64,000 bases of DNA from PNAI01 sp035501735 (lineage in GTDB: Bacteria > Pseudomonadota > Alphaproteobacteria > Rhizobiales > Xanthobacteraceae): NCBI GenBank assembly GCA_035501735.1, contig DATJVR010000064.1, forward strand, positions 111,857 to 175,856. The letters run 5' to 3'. Both the position numbers and the translations under genes were made by a program. The first letter of the stretch is position 1. Each line of letters opens with the position of its first letter. A model generated the notes under the pieces. The model did no database searches. It saw only the letters and a list, made by a program, of their open reading frames with translations, and was not told the DNA's origin. Positions 24,608 to 32,971 of the stretch are shown here, piece by piece.

Positions 24608-25138
24608 ATGAAAAGCGTTCGGCTCGCGAAAGTCTATCAACTGCTCGAACCGGGGCCGGTTGTCTTTCTGACGACGGCGCGCGGCGGTCAACGCAATATG
24701 ATGACCATGTCATGGCACATGATGATCGAGTTCGAGCCCCCGATGGTTGCGTGTGTCGTCAGCGCTTCCAACCATAGCTTCGCCGCCTTGCAGGCAACTG
24801 GAGAATGCGTGATTGCGATTCCCGCACGCAAGCTGGCGTCGACCGTCGTGAAAGTTGGCAATTGCTCGGGACGCGACATCGATAAAATTCACGCGTTCGG
24901 CCTGACGGCGAGGCCGGCAAAGTTCGTGGCGGCTCCGCTGCTGGAAGAGTGCTTTGCCAATCTCGAGTGTCGCGTCGCTGACAGGCAACTCGTGAAAAAG
25001 TACAACATATTCATCCTCGAAGTTGTGCAAGCTTGGATTGATCCGGGCCAACGAAATCCAAAGACCATGCATCATCACGGCTTTGGCAAGTTCGTAATTG
25101 ATGGCGACACAATTAAACTCAAATCGCGCATGCGATGA
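24608..25138 (+). CDS. Flavin reductase-like (flavoredoxin-type) FMN-binding protein
   Basis: A 176-aa protein with the split-barrel flavin reductase fold. PGPVVFLTTARGGQRNMMTMSW and PPMVACVVSASNHSFAALQATGECVIAIP are the FMN-binding segments; KVGNCSGRDIDKIHAFG and a C-terminal HHHGFGKF follow. It reduces or carries FMN in small electron-transfer reactions. It lies 58 bp after the acyl carrier protein and may be the last gene of that operon. The redox partner is unknown. Confidence 0.8.
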   Translation: MKSVRLAKVYQLLEPGPVVFLTTARGGQRNMMTMSWHMMIEFEPPMVACVVSASNHSFAALQATGECVIAIPARKLASTVVKVGNCSGRDIDKIHAFGLTARPAKFVAAPLLEECFANLECRVADRQLVKKYNIFILEVVQAWIDPGQRNPKTMHHHGFGKFVIDGDTIKLKSRMR

Positions 25139-25207
25139 GGCTTGTCAGCCGACTTTCCCAATTTATCGAAGAATGCCTTTTATTTGCAGCAAACCGGCGC
25201 TCGTAAC

Positions 25208-25357
25208 CTAATGCCGCTTGAAATACTGTACGGCGCGCTCATGTTTTTCGGCTGCGGCCCTGGTCGGGAATGTCCCAAGATTGCGCCGCCGGCCGGTCTT
25301 TCGATCCTTCTTGCGTGAATAGAGCCGAAACTTTCCGGATGGGAGCTTACGTATCAA
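25208..25357 (-). CDS. Small basic protein (49 aa), unannotated-size ORF
   Basis: A 49-aa Lys/Arg-rich protein: MIRKLPSGKFRLYSRKK, then TGRRRNLGTFPTRAAAEKHE and QYFKRH at the end. I recall near-identical short proteins as conserved hypotheticals in Bradyrhizobium relatives. The start is taken as TTG because GAGGAGGAC, a strong ribosome binding site, lies 8 bp upstream and no ATG/GTG is in frame before the upstream stop. The RLYSRKKD and GTF blocks suggest a small beta-hairpin nucleic-acid binder, but this is a guess. Confidence 0.6.
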   Translation of the reverse strand: MIRKLPSGKFRLYSRKKDRKTGRRRNLGTFPTRAAAEKHERAVQYFKRH

Positions 25358-25455
25358 AACCGCGTCCTCCTCGATAACATTGGCTGGTTTGAAGTCCGGA
25401 TTGCATTATGCGATGCAACCCGGAGATTCAAAGCTCGCCGCAAGCCGCGCCCAGA

Positions 25456-25995
25456 TCAAGCGGCTTTGATATTGATTTTCTTCTCAGGCTTTTGCGCCTC
25501 GGGTTTCTTTGGAAGGGTCACCGTGAGCACTCCCTTCTTGAAGCTTGCCTCGATCTTTTCGGCATCCACGCCTTCCGGAACGCGGAATTGACGCTCGAAC
25601 GAACCAAAGTGACGCTCGCTGAGATAGTAGTCCTTTTTCTTCTCTTCCTTTTCTTCGCGCTTCTCGCCTTTGATCGTCAGATTGCCATTGGTGAGTTTCA
25701 CCTCGATGTTCTTCTCGTCCATGCCCGGCAGCTCGGCTGTAAGCTCGTACCCTTTTTCGCTTTCCGTAATGTCGACGGCCGGGACACCGGCCCAGGACAC
25801 TTCGCGCCGCCAAAATGGTTCAATCCCGAACATCGAGCGGCGGAACGGTGCGCGCCAGAAGTCCGGATCGAAGTCATCAAACAACCGATCGACCTCTCGG
25901 CGAAGGCTCTCAAACGGCCGCCACGTTTGCGGGGCCGGCCCTTGTTGTGTCTTCTCCTCAGTTTTCACTGGCAGTTTGGTTGCAGCTTCAGCCAT
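25456..25995 (-). CDS. Hsp20/alpha-crystallin small heat shock protein
   Basis: A 179-aa holdase chaperone. The N-terminal part has RPFESLRREVDRLFDDF. The alpha-crystallin domain (about residues 65-160) has PAVDITESEKGYELTAELPG, LTIKGEKREEKEEKKKDYYL and FRVPEGVDAEKIEASFKKGVLTVTLPK. GGAGG before 25995 fixes the start. It lies 101 bp downstream of the CBS gene on the same strand and could be in its transcript; an imperfect palindrome at 26052-26069 lies between. Analogous to HspX in dormant mycobacteria. Confidence 0.93.
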   Translation of the reverse strand: MAEAATKLPVKTEEKTQQGPAPQTWRPFESLRREVDRLFDDFDPDFWRAPFRRSMFGIEPFWRREVSWAGVPAVDITESEKGYELTAELPGMDEKNIEVKLTNGNLTIKGEKREEKEEKKKDYYLSERHFGSFERQFRVPEGVDAEKIEASFKKGVLTVTLPKKPEAQKPEKKINIKAA

Positions 25996-26096
25996 GACAG
26001 ATCCTCCATGCGTTGGCTTTTTCACTTCCAAGTTGTTTGAAAAGATTCCATTGATTTGCCTCGATCAATGCCGTCTTTTTTGTAGTTCCTCGTCAA

Positions 26097-26783
26097 TTAG
26101 GTGCCCATTCCGATCTGGCGCGTGATCAAATTGTCGATAACGGCGCGCACGCCGGGAGTTGACTCAGCTGCCACGCGGATGGCCTGCTTTTCTGCATCGG
26201 ATCTCGTGATGCCCCAAATGTCGACAACCCCTCCATTCACCGTGACATTCAACAGCATCGTATGAGCCCAGGGCTGCTCCTTCAGACGCGCGAGCACTTT
26301 GTCGCGAACCGTCGAATCCGTGAGTGGGATATCCAATCCTTTGCGAGCGCTCGCCACCGCCTGCACGAGATTGGCTCGGCTCACGATCCCGACCAGCTGC
26401 CCGTTGCTGATGATCGGGACGCGTTTGATGGAATGCTTTTCGAGCAAGGACGCAATCTCATGCAACGCCGCGTCCGGGGTCGCGGTAATGACGTTGCGCG
26501 TCATGACGTCGGCGACCTTTAGAGCATGCGCCTTGGTGTAATCTGCCGCGAGCGTTTCCTCTCCGACGAACACACGCAGCCACCAGGGCCGCCGTCGTTC
26601 GGTTCCTGCTTCGGAGCGATGCAACAAGTCGCCTTCACTGATGATGCCGACGACCTTGCCTTTTTCATCCACGACGGGCACTGCGCTGATCCGCCGCTCC
26701 AAGAATATTTTGGCAACATCTTTGACGGAATTTGAAGGCTTCACGGTGACCACAGGGGCAACCATAACGTCGCGGGCTTTCAT
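26097..26783 (-). CDS. CBS-pair and BON domain protein
   Basis: A 228-aa protein. Two CBS domains (MKARDVMVAPVVTVKPSNSV and VADVMTRNVITATPDAALHE, residues about 1-145) form a Bateman adenosine-nucleotide sensor. A BON domain follows (residues about 150-222, DSTVRDKVLARLKEQP, VNGGVVDIWGITRS), a putative phospholipid- or protein-binding module. It is divergent from the USP gene at 26945, with a FixK box between. CBS protein Hrp1 is a comparable hypoxia-induced protein in mycobacteria. Ligand unknown. Confidence 0.9.
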   Translation of the reverse strand: MKARDVMVAPVVTVKPSNSVKDVAKIFLERRISAVPVVDEKGKVVGIISEGDLLHRSEAGTERRRPWWLRVFVGEETLAADYTKAHALKVADVMTRNVITATPDAALHEIASLLEKHSIKRVPIISNGQLVGIVSRANLVQAVASARKGLDIPLTDSTVRDKVLARLKEQPWAHTMLLNVTVNGGVVDIWGITRSDAEKQAIRVAAESTPGVRAVIDNLITRQIGMGT

Positions 26784-26868
26784 TATTCATCTCCTCATTG
26801 CGCCAGTTTTCAGCAAGTACCGGCAGCAAATACCGAATTGCATGCTAGGCAAGCCAAGCCACCCAGCT

Positions 26869-26882
26869 TTGACCTAAGTCAA
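26869..26882. promoter_or_regulatory. FixK/FNR-type box in a divergent promoter
   Basis: TTGACCTAAGTCAA, 63 bp from the USP start and 86 bp from the CBS start. Confidence 0.8.
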
Positions 26883-26944
26883 TTTTCATCCGAATAAATC
26901 CCGCTATCTGACTGTTCTCGCCTTGTCATTGATGGAGGCGCTCG

Positions 26945-27766
26945 ATGTCCTACACGACGATCATGGTCTATGTGGACGCCGAAAGCGTTCCGCAACAGCG
27001 TGTTCGACTGGCCGCAGCTGTTGCGGAGAAATTCAGTTCGACATTGATCGGGCTTTCCGCGCTCGCAATGCGGCCGCCGGTCGCGACCGACGGCGTCGTC
27101 ATTCCGGAAGTCCTCGATGCCGAAATCAAGCAGATGAATGCGACCCTCTCCCAAAAGGAAAACTGGTTCCGGGAATTTGCGGGCAAGCTGCATCAAAAAC
27201 TTGAATGGCGATCGGCCATCGGCTTCCCAACCGATGTGCTTGTGCGCGAGGCAAGGGGCGCCGATCTCATCGTGATCGGGCGAAGCAAGCCGCAGGGAGA
27301 CCTTTACAGCACGGTGAACCTGGCCGGAGCGGTGCTCAATGCCGGCCGTCCGGTTCTGGTTGTGCCCGATGGAATTGGTTCATTGCGAGCAAAACACGTC
27401 GTGATTGGCTGGAAGGATACCCGCGAGGCGCGGCGAGCCGTGCCTGACGCGCTTCCATTCTTACACGAGGCAGATAGCGTCGCGATTGTTGAAATCCATG
27501 ACACCGATGAAACAGGGCTGGCGCAGAAAAATATCGACGATGTCGCCAATTTTTTGGGGCGGCACAAAATCAAAGCTGGTCCAAAGATCACACTTCAGCG
27601 CACGGGGTCGGATGCCGGACAGCTGCTACGGGTTGCCCAGGATGCCGGTGCAGACTTGCTCGTAACAGGAGCTTATGGACACAGCCGGCTCGGCGAATGG
27701 TTTTTTGGCGGGGTGACGCGAGCGCTTCTAACTTCAAGCCCGATTTGCTGTCTGATGTCCCATTGA
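26945..27766 (+). CDS. Universal stress protein, tandem USP domains
   Basis: A 273-aa protein with two Usp halves. The first begins MSYTTIMVYVDAESVPQQRV. The second (from about residue 150, KHVVIGWKDTREARRAVPDA) ends with the nucleotide-binding motif LLVTGAYGHSRLGEWFFGGVTRALL. GGAGG lies 8-12 bp before the start. Archease and rtcB follow on the same strand within 65 bp each, so all three may be one transcript. Tandem USPs are typical hypoxia/dormancy proteins; role probably ATP-linked stress signalling. Confidence 0.92.
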   Translation: MSYTTIMVYVDAESVPQQRVRLAAAVAEKFSSTLIGLSALAMRPPVATDGVVIPEVLDAEIKQMNATLSQKENWFREFAGKLHQKLEWRSAIGFPTDVLVREARGADLIVIGRSKPQGDLYSTVNLAGAVLNAGRPVLVVPDGIGSLRAKHVVIGWKDTREARRAVPDALPFLHEADSVAIVEIHDTDETGLAQKNIDDVANFLGRHKIKAGPKITLQRTGSDAGQLLRVAQDAGADLLVTGAYGHSRLGEWFFGGVTRALLTSSPICCLMSH

Positions 27767-27829
27767 GAGCTATCATCGCATCCATTCTTATGAGAGAGAA
27801 TCCGTAGGCAGGCATTAACAGGAACTCTG

Positions 27830-28282
27830 ATGGCGGGCATGAGCGATTCCAATGCCGTGATCGCGAGCAAGGGCCGGTGGGAACATTTCCCACATGCCGC
27901 TGATGTTGGAGTGCGAGGATTCGGCGCAACGCCGGCCGAAGCTTTTGAACACGCCGCGGAAGCGTTGACGGCGGTCGTAACGCACGCTCACGTCGAACCG
28001 CGTCATCCGGTCGAGGTGAATTGCGAGTCGCCGGACTTGGAACTTCTGTTCGTCGAATGGCTCAACGCCATCATTTATGAGATGGCGGTCCGCAACATGC
28101 TGTTTGGACGTTTTGTCGTGCAGATCGACGACACCCGCCTCAAGGGTAAATTGTGGGGTGAGCCAGTCGATGTCGAACGGCACGCTCCGGCTTGTGAGCC
28201 CAAGGGTGCGACTTATACGGCGCTCCAGGTTGCTGCTGATAGCAATGGAACTTGGTCAGCGGCCTGTATCGTGGACGTGTGA
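27830..28282 (+). CDS. Archease, RtcB cofactor
   Basis: A 150-aa protein with the archease signature RWEHFPHAADVGVRGFGATP, where the conserved Asp binds metal, followed by EAFEHAAEALTAVVT, LELLFVEWLNAIIYEM and the C-terminal IVDV. Archease accelerates guanylylation of RtcB and restores multiple turnover. It is immediately upstream of rtcB (12 bp), so the functional pairing is strong. MAGM gives two near start codons (27830, 27839). Confidence 0.93.
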   Translation: MAGMSDSNAVIASKGRWEHFPHAADVGVRGFGATPAEAFEHAAEALTAVVTHAHVEPRHPVEVNCESPDLELLFVEWLNAIIYEMAVRNMLFGRFVVQIDDTRLKGKLWGEPVDVERHAPACEPKGATYTALQVAADSNGTWSAACIVDV

Positions 28283-28294
28283 AGGACGGCGGCG

Positions 28295-29725
28295 ATGGAT
28301 CTCAATCGTTTCACGCGCGTGGACGACACGACCTGGCGCATCGAGCCTTACGGCGCGATGCGCGTCCCTGCAATCATCTATGCCGATGAAAATCTGATCC
28401 GCGACATGGACGACAAGGTTTATGAGCAGGCCGTGAATGTCGCGATGCTGCCAGGGATCGTTCAAGCATCCTATGCCATGCCCGACGCACACTGGGGCTA
28501 TGGATTTCCGATTGGCGGAGTTGCCGCGTTCGACCCTGATCAAGGCGGAGTCGTGTCGGCGGGCGGGGTCGGTTTCGACATCTCCTGCGGCGTACGCACG
28601 ATGCTGACGGGGCTCAAAGTGCCAGACATCCTGCCGTTGCAAAAATCGATCGCCGAATCGCTGTTTCGACAAATTCCTGCGGGCGTTGGAAGTACCGGTG
28701 CGATCACCCTCGATCCCGCGAGCATGGAAGCGATGCTGGCCGGCGGCGCCAAATGGGCGATCCGGCAAGGCTGGGGAGATTCGAAAGATCTCGAGCGGAT
28801 TGAGGAGCAGGGTTTGATGGCCGGTGCTCTGCCCGACTGTGTATCCGATCGCGCCAAGGAGCGACAACGGCGAGAGATGGGCACACTCGGTTCTGGCAAT
28901 CATTATCTCGAAGTTCAAGCGGTCGAGGAAATATTCGACGCGAACGTTGCCAGAGTTTTTGGGCTTGCGTTGAACGACGTGGTTGTCACGATCCATTGCG
29001 GATCACGCGGACTCGGCCACCAGATTGGAACGGAGTTTCTAAAGGAAATGGCCATTGCGGCGAAAGACTATGGCATCGAGCTTCCCGACCGCGAGCTTGC
29101 CTGTGCACCGATCAATTCGGATGTCGGTCAGCGTTATCTCGGGGCAATGCGGGCCGCGATCAATTGTGCGCTGGCCAACCGCGAAATTCTTGGCCACTAC
29201 GCACGGCGCGTGTTTGACCACTTCTTTCCCGGACACGAGCTGCAACTCCTCTTCGATGTTTCACACAACACGTGCAAGCTCGAAACCCACGCGGTGACTG
29301 GCAAGCGCCGCAACCTTTTTGTTCATCGCAAAGGCGCGACGCGAGCCTTTGGACCGGGCCACGAAAGCCTGCCGTTGGCCTTGCGCTCCGTAGGGCAGCC
29401 TGTGTTGATTGGCGGCAGCATGGGGACCGGCTCGTACATCCTGGTCGGTCGGACAACCGGCGAGGAAAAGGCATTCTCATCCGCATGTCACGGCGCCGGC
29501 CGTGCCCTCTCTCGTCATGCCGCGCTCAAACAATGGAGCGGCCGCAAGATCGTCGACGATCTTGCGGCACAAGGCATTCTGATCAGAAGCCCCTCGACAC
29601 GGGGTGTCGCGGAAGAGGCGCCCGGCGCCTACAAGGATGTCGGCGCGGTTGTGGCCGCGGCCGAGGCGGCCGGTCTCGCCGGAAGAGTGGCACGGTTGCG
29701 ACCCCTGATTTGCATCAAGGGATAA
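28295..29725 (+). CDS. rtcB: RNA-splicing ligase RtcB
   Basis: A 476-aa GTP- and Mn-dependent ligase joining RNA 3'-phosphate or 2',3'-cyclic phosphate ends to 5'-OH. Metal and nucleotide residues are visible in GGVGFDISCGVRTM (metal-binding Cys), GTLGSGNHYLEVQ, TIHCGSRGLGHQIG, FDVSHNTCKLE, LIGGSMGTGSYILVG and the guanylylated His in ACHGAGRALSR. Length is as expected. Its operon partner is archease. With RtcA at 61.2 kb and an RNase Z-like protein at 59.7 kb, it suggests RNA (perhaps tRNA) repair in this island. Confidence 0.96.
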   Translation: MDLNRFTRVDDTTWRIEPYGAMRVPAIIYADENLIRDMDDKVYEQAVNVAMLPGIVQASYAMPDAHWGYGFPIGGVAAFDPDQGGVVSAGGVGFDISCGVRTMLTGLKVPDILPLQKSIAESLFRQIPAGVGSTGAITLDPASMEAMLAGGAKWAIRQGWGDSKDLERIEEQGLMAGALPDCVSDRAKERQRREMGTLGSGNHYLEVQAVEEIFDANVARVFGLALNDVVVTIHCGSRGLGHQIGTEFLKEMAIAAKDYGIELPDRELACAPINSDVGQRYLGAMRAAINCALANREILGHYARRVFDHFFPGHELQLLFDVSHNTCKLETHAVTGKRRNLFVHRKGATRAFGPGHESLPLALRSVGQPVLIGGSMGTGSYILVGRTTGEEKAFSSACHGAGRALSRHAALKQWSGRKIVDDLAAQGILIRSPSTRGVAEEAPGAYKDVGAVVAAAEAAGLAGRVARLRPLICIKG

Positions 29726-29755
29726 TGGCCTCAGACGCCGATCAGCTCCAAACGA

Positions 29756-29769
29756 TTGATTTGAGTCAA
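29756..29769. promoter_or_regulatory. FixK/FNR-type box
   Basis: TTGATTTGAGTCAA, 39 bp before the PHA-synthase-like gene, so close to the expected activator position. Confidence 0.72.
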
Positions 29770-29808
29770 AGCTTCGATTCGTACGTCGTTATTAATTGAA
29801 GAACCAAA

Positions 29809-31044
29809 ATGCGGAACGGATTATTCCTGCATTTCCAGCGGACAGACATCGTGGGACCGCAAGACCATACCAAGAGTCGATCTATTTCCTCGAAAATTGT
29901 TTCCGAGAAGCCGCAAACTCACGGTCGGGCTCGCAGCTCGACCACTTCGCCTCTCCTTTCACTGCCGATCTTATGGCCGTTCGCGGCTGCTGCCATGGTG
30001 GGCAAGATTGCCACGCAATACCTCGATGGCATTGCAGATACATTATCGAAAAATCGCAAGCTTCAGAACCTCACTACACCGCAATGGACCACGCCAAATC
30101 GCATCGTTTTAGAATTGCCAACGATGCGTCTACGCGATTTCTCAACGCTACCCCATGGGACACCGACCCTTTTATGCGCTCCCTATGCATTGCATCGAGC
30201 AACCATCGCGGATTTCGCCCAGGGTCACAGCCTGGTCGAGGCCTTGCGGCGTGGCGCTCTATTCCGCGTGTTTGTCACGGATTGGCATTCCGCGACCCCG
30301 GAAATGCGCAATTTTTCCATCGATACTTATCTTGCCGATCTCAATGTTGCCGTGGATGAGTTGGAGCCGCCGGTCGATCTAATCGGTCTCTGCCAGGGCG
30401 GCTGGATGGCGTTGCTCTATGCTGCGCGTTTTCCAGAGAAAGTGAACCGGCTCGTTCTTGCCGGCGCGCCGGTTGATATCCGTGCCGGACAATCGCACGT
30501 ATCGCGATTGGCTGCAGACGTCCCGCTGTCGGCATTCGAGACCATCGTACGTTTCGGTGACGGTCGGGTGCTGGGGCGTCACGTACTCGAATTTTGGACG
30601 CCGGGACTTGGTGCAGATGAGACCAATCGTATCCTGCAGATTTTGCCAGAGAGCGAAGGGAGCCGTGATCTTGAGAGGCGTTTTCAAGAGTGGAACCGCA
30701 CGACAATCGATTTGCCCGGCACTTATTTTTTGCAAGTCGTTCGTTGGCTCTTTAAAGAAAATCAAATTGCCGAGAACCGCTTTGTCGCTCTTGGCCACCA
30801 GATCGCTCTTGCCAATATACGAAACCCGGTGTTTTTGCTTGCCGCGCGCGACGACAAACTGGTTGCTGTCGAACAACTTTTTGCGACAGCCCGCCTAGTT
30901 GGGACACCCAAGAGTGCGATCCAGATGACCATCGAGCCGTGCAGTCATCTGGGTCTGTTTCTTGGTCGTAAAACGCTCGCGGGAACATGGCAACGGATCG
31001 CTCGCTGGCTTCAGGAGGACATTGCCATCGGTCTGGCGTCATAG
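29809..31044 (+). CDS. Poly(3-hydroxyalkanoate) synthase-like alpha/beta hydrolase
   Basis: A 411-aa alpha/beta hydrolase. The nucleophile motif is DLIGLCQGGWMALL: a Cys in GxCxG, as in PhaC PHA synthases, rather than the Ser of lipases. The Asp (LAARDDKLV) and His (CSHLGLFLG) of the triad are in their usual positions near the C-terminus. At 411 aa it is shorter than PhaC (about 560-600) and resembles the catalytic domain only, after a variable N-terminal 90 residues. It could make or remodel polyhydroxybutyrate, an electron sink under low oxygen. A PHA depolymerase-like function is the alternative. Confidence 0.72.
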   Translation: MRNGLFLHFQRTDIVGPQDHTKSRSISSKIVSEKPQTHGRARSSTTSPLLSLPILWPFAAAAMVGKIATQYLDGIADTLSKNRKLQNLTTPQWTTPNRIVLELPTMRLRDFSTLPHGTPTLLCAPYALHRATIADFAQGHSLVEALRRGALFRVFVTDWHSATPEMRNFSIDTYLADLNVAVDELEPPVDLIGLCQGGWMALLYAARFPEKVNRLVLAGAPVDIRAGQSHVSRLAADVPLSAFETIVRFGDGRVLGRHVLEFWTPGLGADETNRILQILPESEGSRDLERRFQEWNRTTIDLPGTYFLQVVRWLFKENQIAENRFVALGHQIALANIRNPVFLLAARDDKLVAVEQLFATARLVGTPKSAIQMTIEPCSHLGLFLGRKTLAGTWQRIARWLQEDIAIGLAS

Positions 31045-31120
31045 AGCCGGCACGCCTATCCCTTTCGCGGTTTGCTGGGGCGACGGGGCAAACCCGACCT
31101 GATACGGACAAAGTGACGTT

Positions 31121-31134
31121 TTGATCTGGCGCAA
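31121..31134. promoter_or_regulatory. FixK-type box (GCAA right half)
   Basis: TTGATCTGGCGCAA, 67 bp before the L,D-transpeptidase start. Very similar to the box at 2066. Confidence 0.6.
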
Positions 31135-31201
31135 GGCAAACACCACCCGAGACCATAAAATTCAACCGTTTGTAACGGTTGTTAATCACCTTAGGCCGCC
31201 G

Positions 31202-31867
31202 ATGCCGCAAAACGTCACGCGACGCCGTCTTATCGCTGGACTTCCATTTGTGCTCGCTGGCTGCGGGGCTGTTGCATCGGATCCTGGATCGCGTGATACG
31301 GCGCCCCGCAATGCCTCGATTTATGGCCGCATCAAGGACCCACCCTTCACAATCTCGGCGCTCGATCTTGCCGTCATCGATCCAAGAGTGCTCCGCCAGG
31401 AAGTGCCGTATGATGGTAATTATGCGCCGGGAACCGTAGTCGTCAGTATTGCCGAGCACCGATTATATCTCATCGAGGATGGCCGGCGCGCCTTGCGCTT
31501 CGGCGTTGGCGTCGGGCGCGCGGAGGCGCTTAATTTCCGCGGATCGGCAACAATAGGCCGAAAGGTAAAATGGCCGAGTTGGACGCCGACCCCGAATATG
31601 ATCGCAAGAATCCCAAAATACGCCGCTTACGCGGACGGCATGCGAGGCGGGCCCAACAACCCCCTCGGGGCTCGCGCGCTTTATCTTTATCGGGACGCGC
31701 AGGATACCAATTTTCGTATCCACGGAACCAACGAACCAAGCTCGATCGGGAAGGCCGTTTCCAGCGGCTGTATCCGCCTCTTCAATCACGACATCATCTA
31801 CCTTTACGACCGGCTTGCAGTTGGAACATCGGTCATCGTCCAGCACAACGGCATCGAGAGTTCCTGA
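31202..31867 (+). CDS. L,D-transpeptidase lipoprotein (YkuD domain)
   Basis: A 221-aa protein. It starts MPQNVTRRRLIAGLPFVLAG followed by Cys, a lipoprotein signal with an LAGC lipobox and a twin-arginine-like stretch. The YkuD domain (about residues 75-220) has GTVVVSIAEHRLYLIEDG, RIHGTNEPSSIGKAVSSGC and IRLFNHDIIYLYDR, containing the catalytic His and the SSGCIR Cys. It forms 3-3 peptidoglycan cross-links or anchors proteins to peptidoglycan, favoured in stationary or dormant cells. The ORF is open from 31121, but that start is inside the FixK box. Confidence 0.9.
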   Translation: MPQNVTRRRLIAGLPFVLAGCGAVASDPGSRDTAPRNASIYGRIKDPPFTISALDLAVIDPRVLRQEVPYDGNYAPGTVVVSIAEHRLYLIEDGRRALRFGVGVGRAEALNFRGSATIGRKVKWPSWTPTPNMIARIPKYAAYADGMRGGPNNPLGARALYLYRDAQDTNFRIHGTNEPSSIGKAVSSGCIRLFNHDIIYLYDRLAVGTSVIVQHNGIESS

Positions 31868-31921
31868 CGGGATTCATCGGAGTTTGGATGACCGCGCGAA
31901 CGCGTTACCCGCATTCTTACG

Positions 31922-32971
31922 ATGAAGGCTGAAGCAATGACAAAGGAACCGCCGCTTTGGTCCGCGCAAGATGCAAATCCGCATCTTGTTGATGACGCGC
32001 GTTTTCGGATTTTTGCGCTGAATGCGACCGCAGACCTGGGTAAAGCGGTTGCGCAATCCCTTGGCCGACCGCTTGCAGCCCACGAAGAGCGTGATTTCGA
32101 GGATGGCGAGCATAAGACGAGGCCGCTCGACGCGGTCCGCAATAGGGATGTCTACGTCGTGCAAAGCCTTCACGGAGGACCGATCGAAAGCGCCAACGAC
32201 AAGCTCTGCCGATTGCTGTTCTTTATCGGCGCGCTCAAGGATGCCGGCGCCGCGCGGGTCACTGCAGTCGTGCCCTATCTCTGCTATGCGCGCAAAGACC
32301 GGCGCACCAAACCCAACGACCCGGTGACGACCAGATATATCGCGAGTCTGTTTGAGGCGGTCGGTACCGATGCTGTGATCACGCTGGATGTACATAATCC
32401 AGTCGCGTTCGAAAACGCGTTTCGCTGCCGCACCGTCACGCTGACTGCCGCTCCACTTTTTGTCGACTATGCCAAAACATTGGGCAGTGAACCGCTCTGC
32501 GTTGTCTCGCCTGATCCGGGCGGCGTGAAGCGCGCTGAATTGTTTCGGGAGGCACTCGAAGCCAGTATCGGGCGGCCCATCGGAAAAGGTTTTGCCGACA
32601 AGCACCGAAGCGCCGGTGTCGTGAGCGGCGACCTATTCGTTGGCGACGCTGCCGGATCGACTGTCCTGGTCATCGACGACCTCATCAGCACCGGAAACAC
32701 GCTGCTGCGTGCCGCCCGAGTGGCCCGCAAGGCGGGTGCCAAGAGGGTTATTGCCCTGGTGACTCACGGCCTGTTCATGTCAGGGGCGGAAAAAGTCATC
32801 GCTGATCCTGCCATTGACTGCTTCGTCATGACGGATGCCGTTCCTGCCTTTCGGCTCGATCCTGGAATTGCCCAGAAGAAGATCATGACGATTTCTGCCG
32901 CCTCTCTGCTCGCCGAGGCAATCCGACGCCTGCATGAGGGCCAACCGCTCACCGATTTGCTGGTTTTCTAA
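31922..32971 (+). CDS. prs: Ribose-phosphate pyrophosphokinase (PRPP synthetase)-like
   Basis: A 349-aa protein with the Prs fold. It has FEDGEHKTRPLDAVRNRDVYVVQS, RVTAVVPYLCYARKDRRTKPND, VITLDVHNPVAFENAF and the PRPP-binding loop VLVIDDLISTGNTLL. It is longer and more divergent than housekeeping Prs, so probably a second, condition-specific enzyme making PRPP from ribose-5-phosphate and ATP. PRPP users PncB and a phosphoribosyltransferase lie within 8 kb. An in-frame ATG at 31937 is an alternative start. The 3' end overlaps the convergent kinase gene by 23 bp. Confidence 0.88.
   Translation: MKAEAMTKEPPLWSAQDANPHLVDDARFRIFALNATADLGKAVAQSLGRPLAAHEERDFEDGEHKTRPLDAVRNRDVYVVQSLHGGPIESANDKLCRLLFFIGALKDAGAARVTAVVPYLCYARKDRRTKPNDPVTTRYIASLFEAVGTDAVITLDVHNPVAFENAFRCRTVTLTAAPLFVDYAKTLGSEPLCVVSPDPGGVKRAELFREALEASIGRPIGKGFADKHRSAGVVSGDLFVGDAAGSTVLVIDDLISTGNTLLRAARVARKAGAKRVIALVTHGLFMSGAEKVIADPAIDCFVMTDAVPAFRLDPGIAQKKIMTISAASLLAEAIRRLHEGQPLTDLLVF

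Noticed and set aside
26052..26069. Palindrome TTGATTTGCCTCGATCAA between CBS and Hsp20 genes as a FixK box
   Set aside because: The spacer between TTGAT and ATCAA is 8 bases rather than 4, so it does not fit the 14-bp FixK/FNR pattern.
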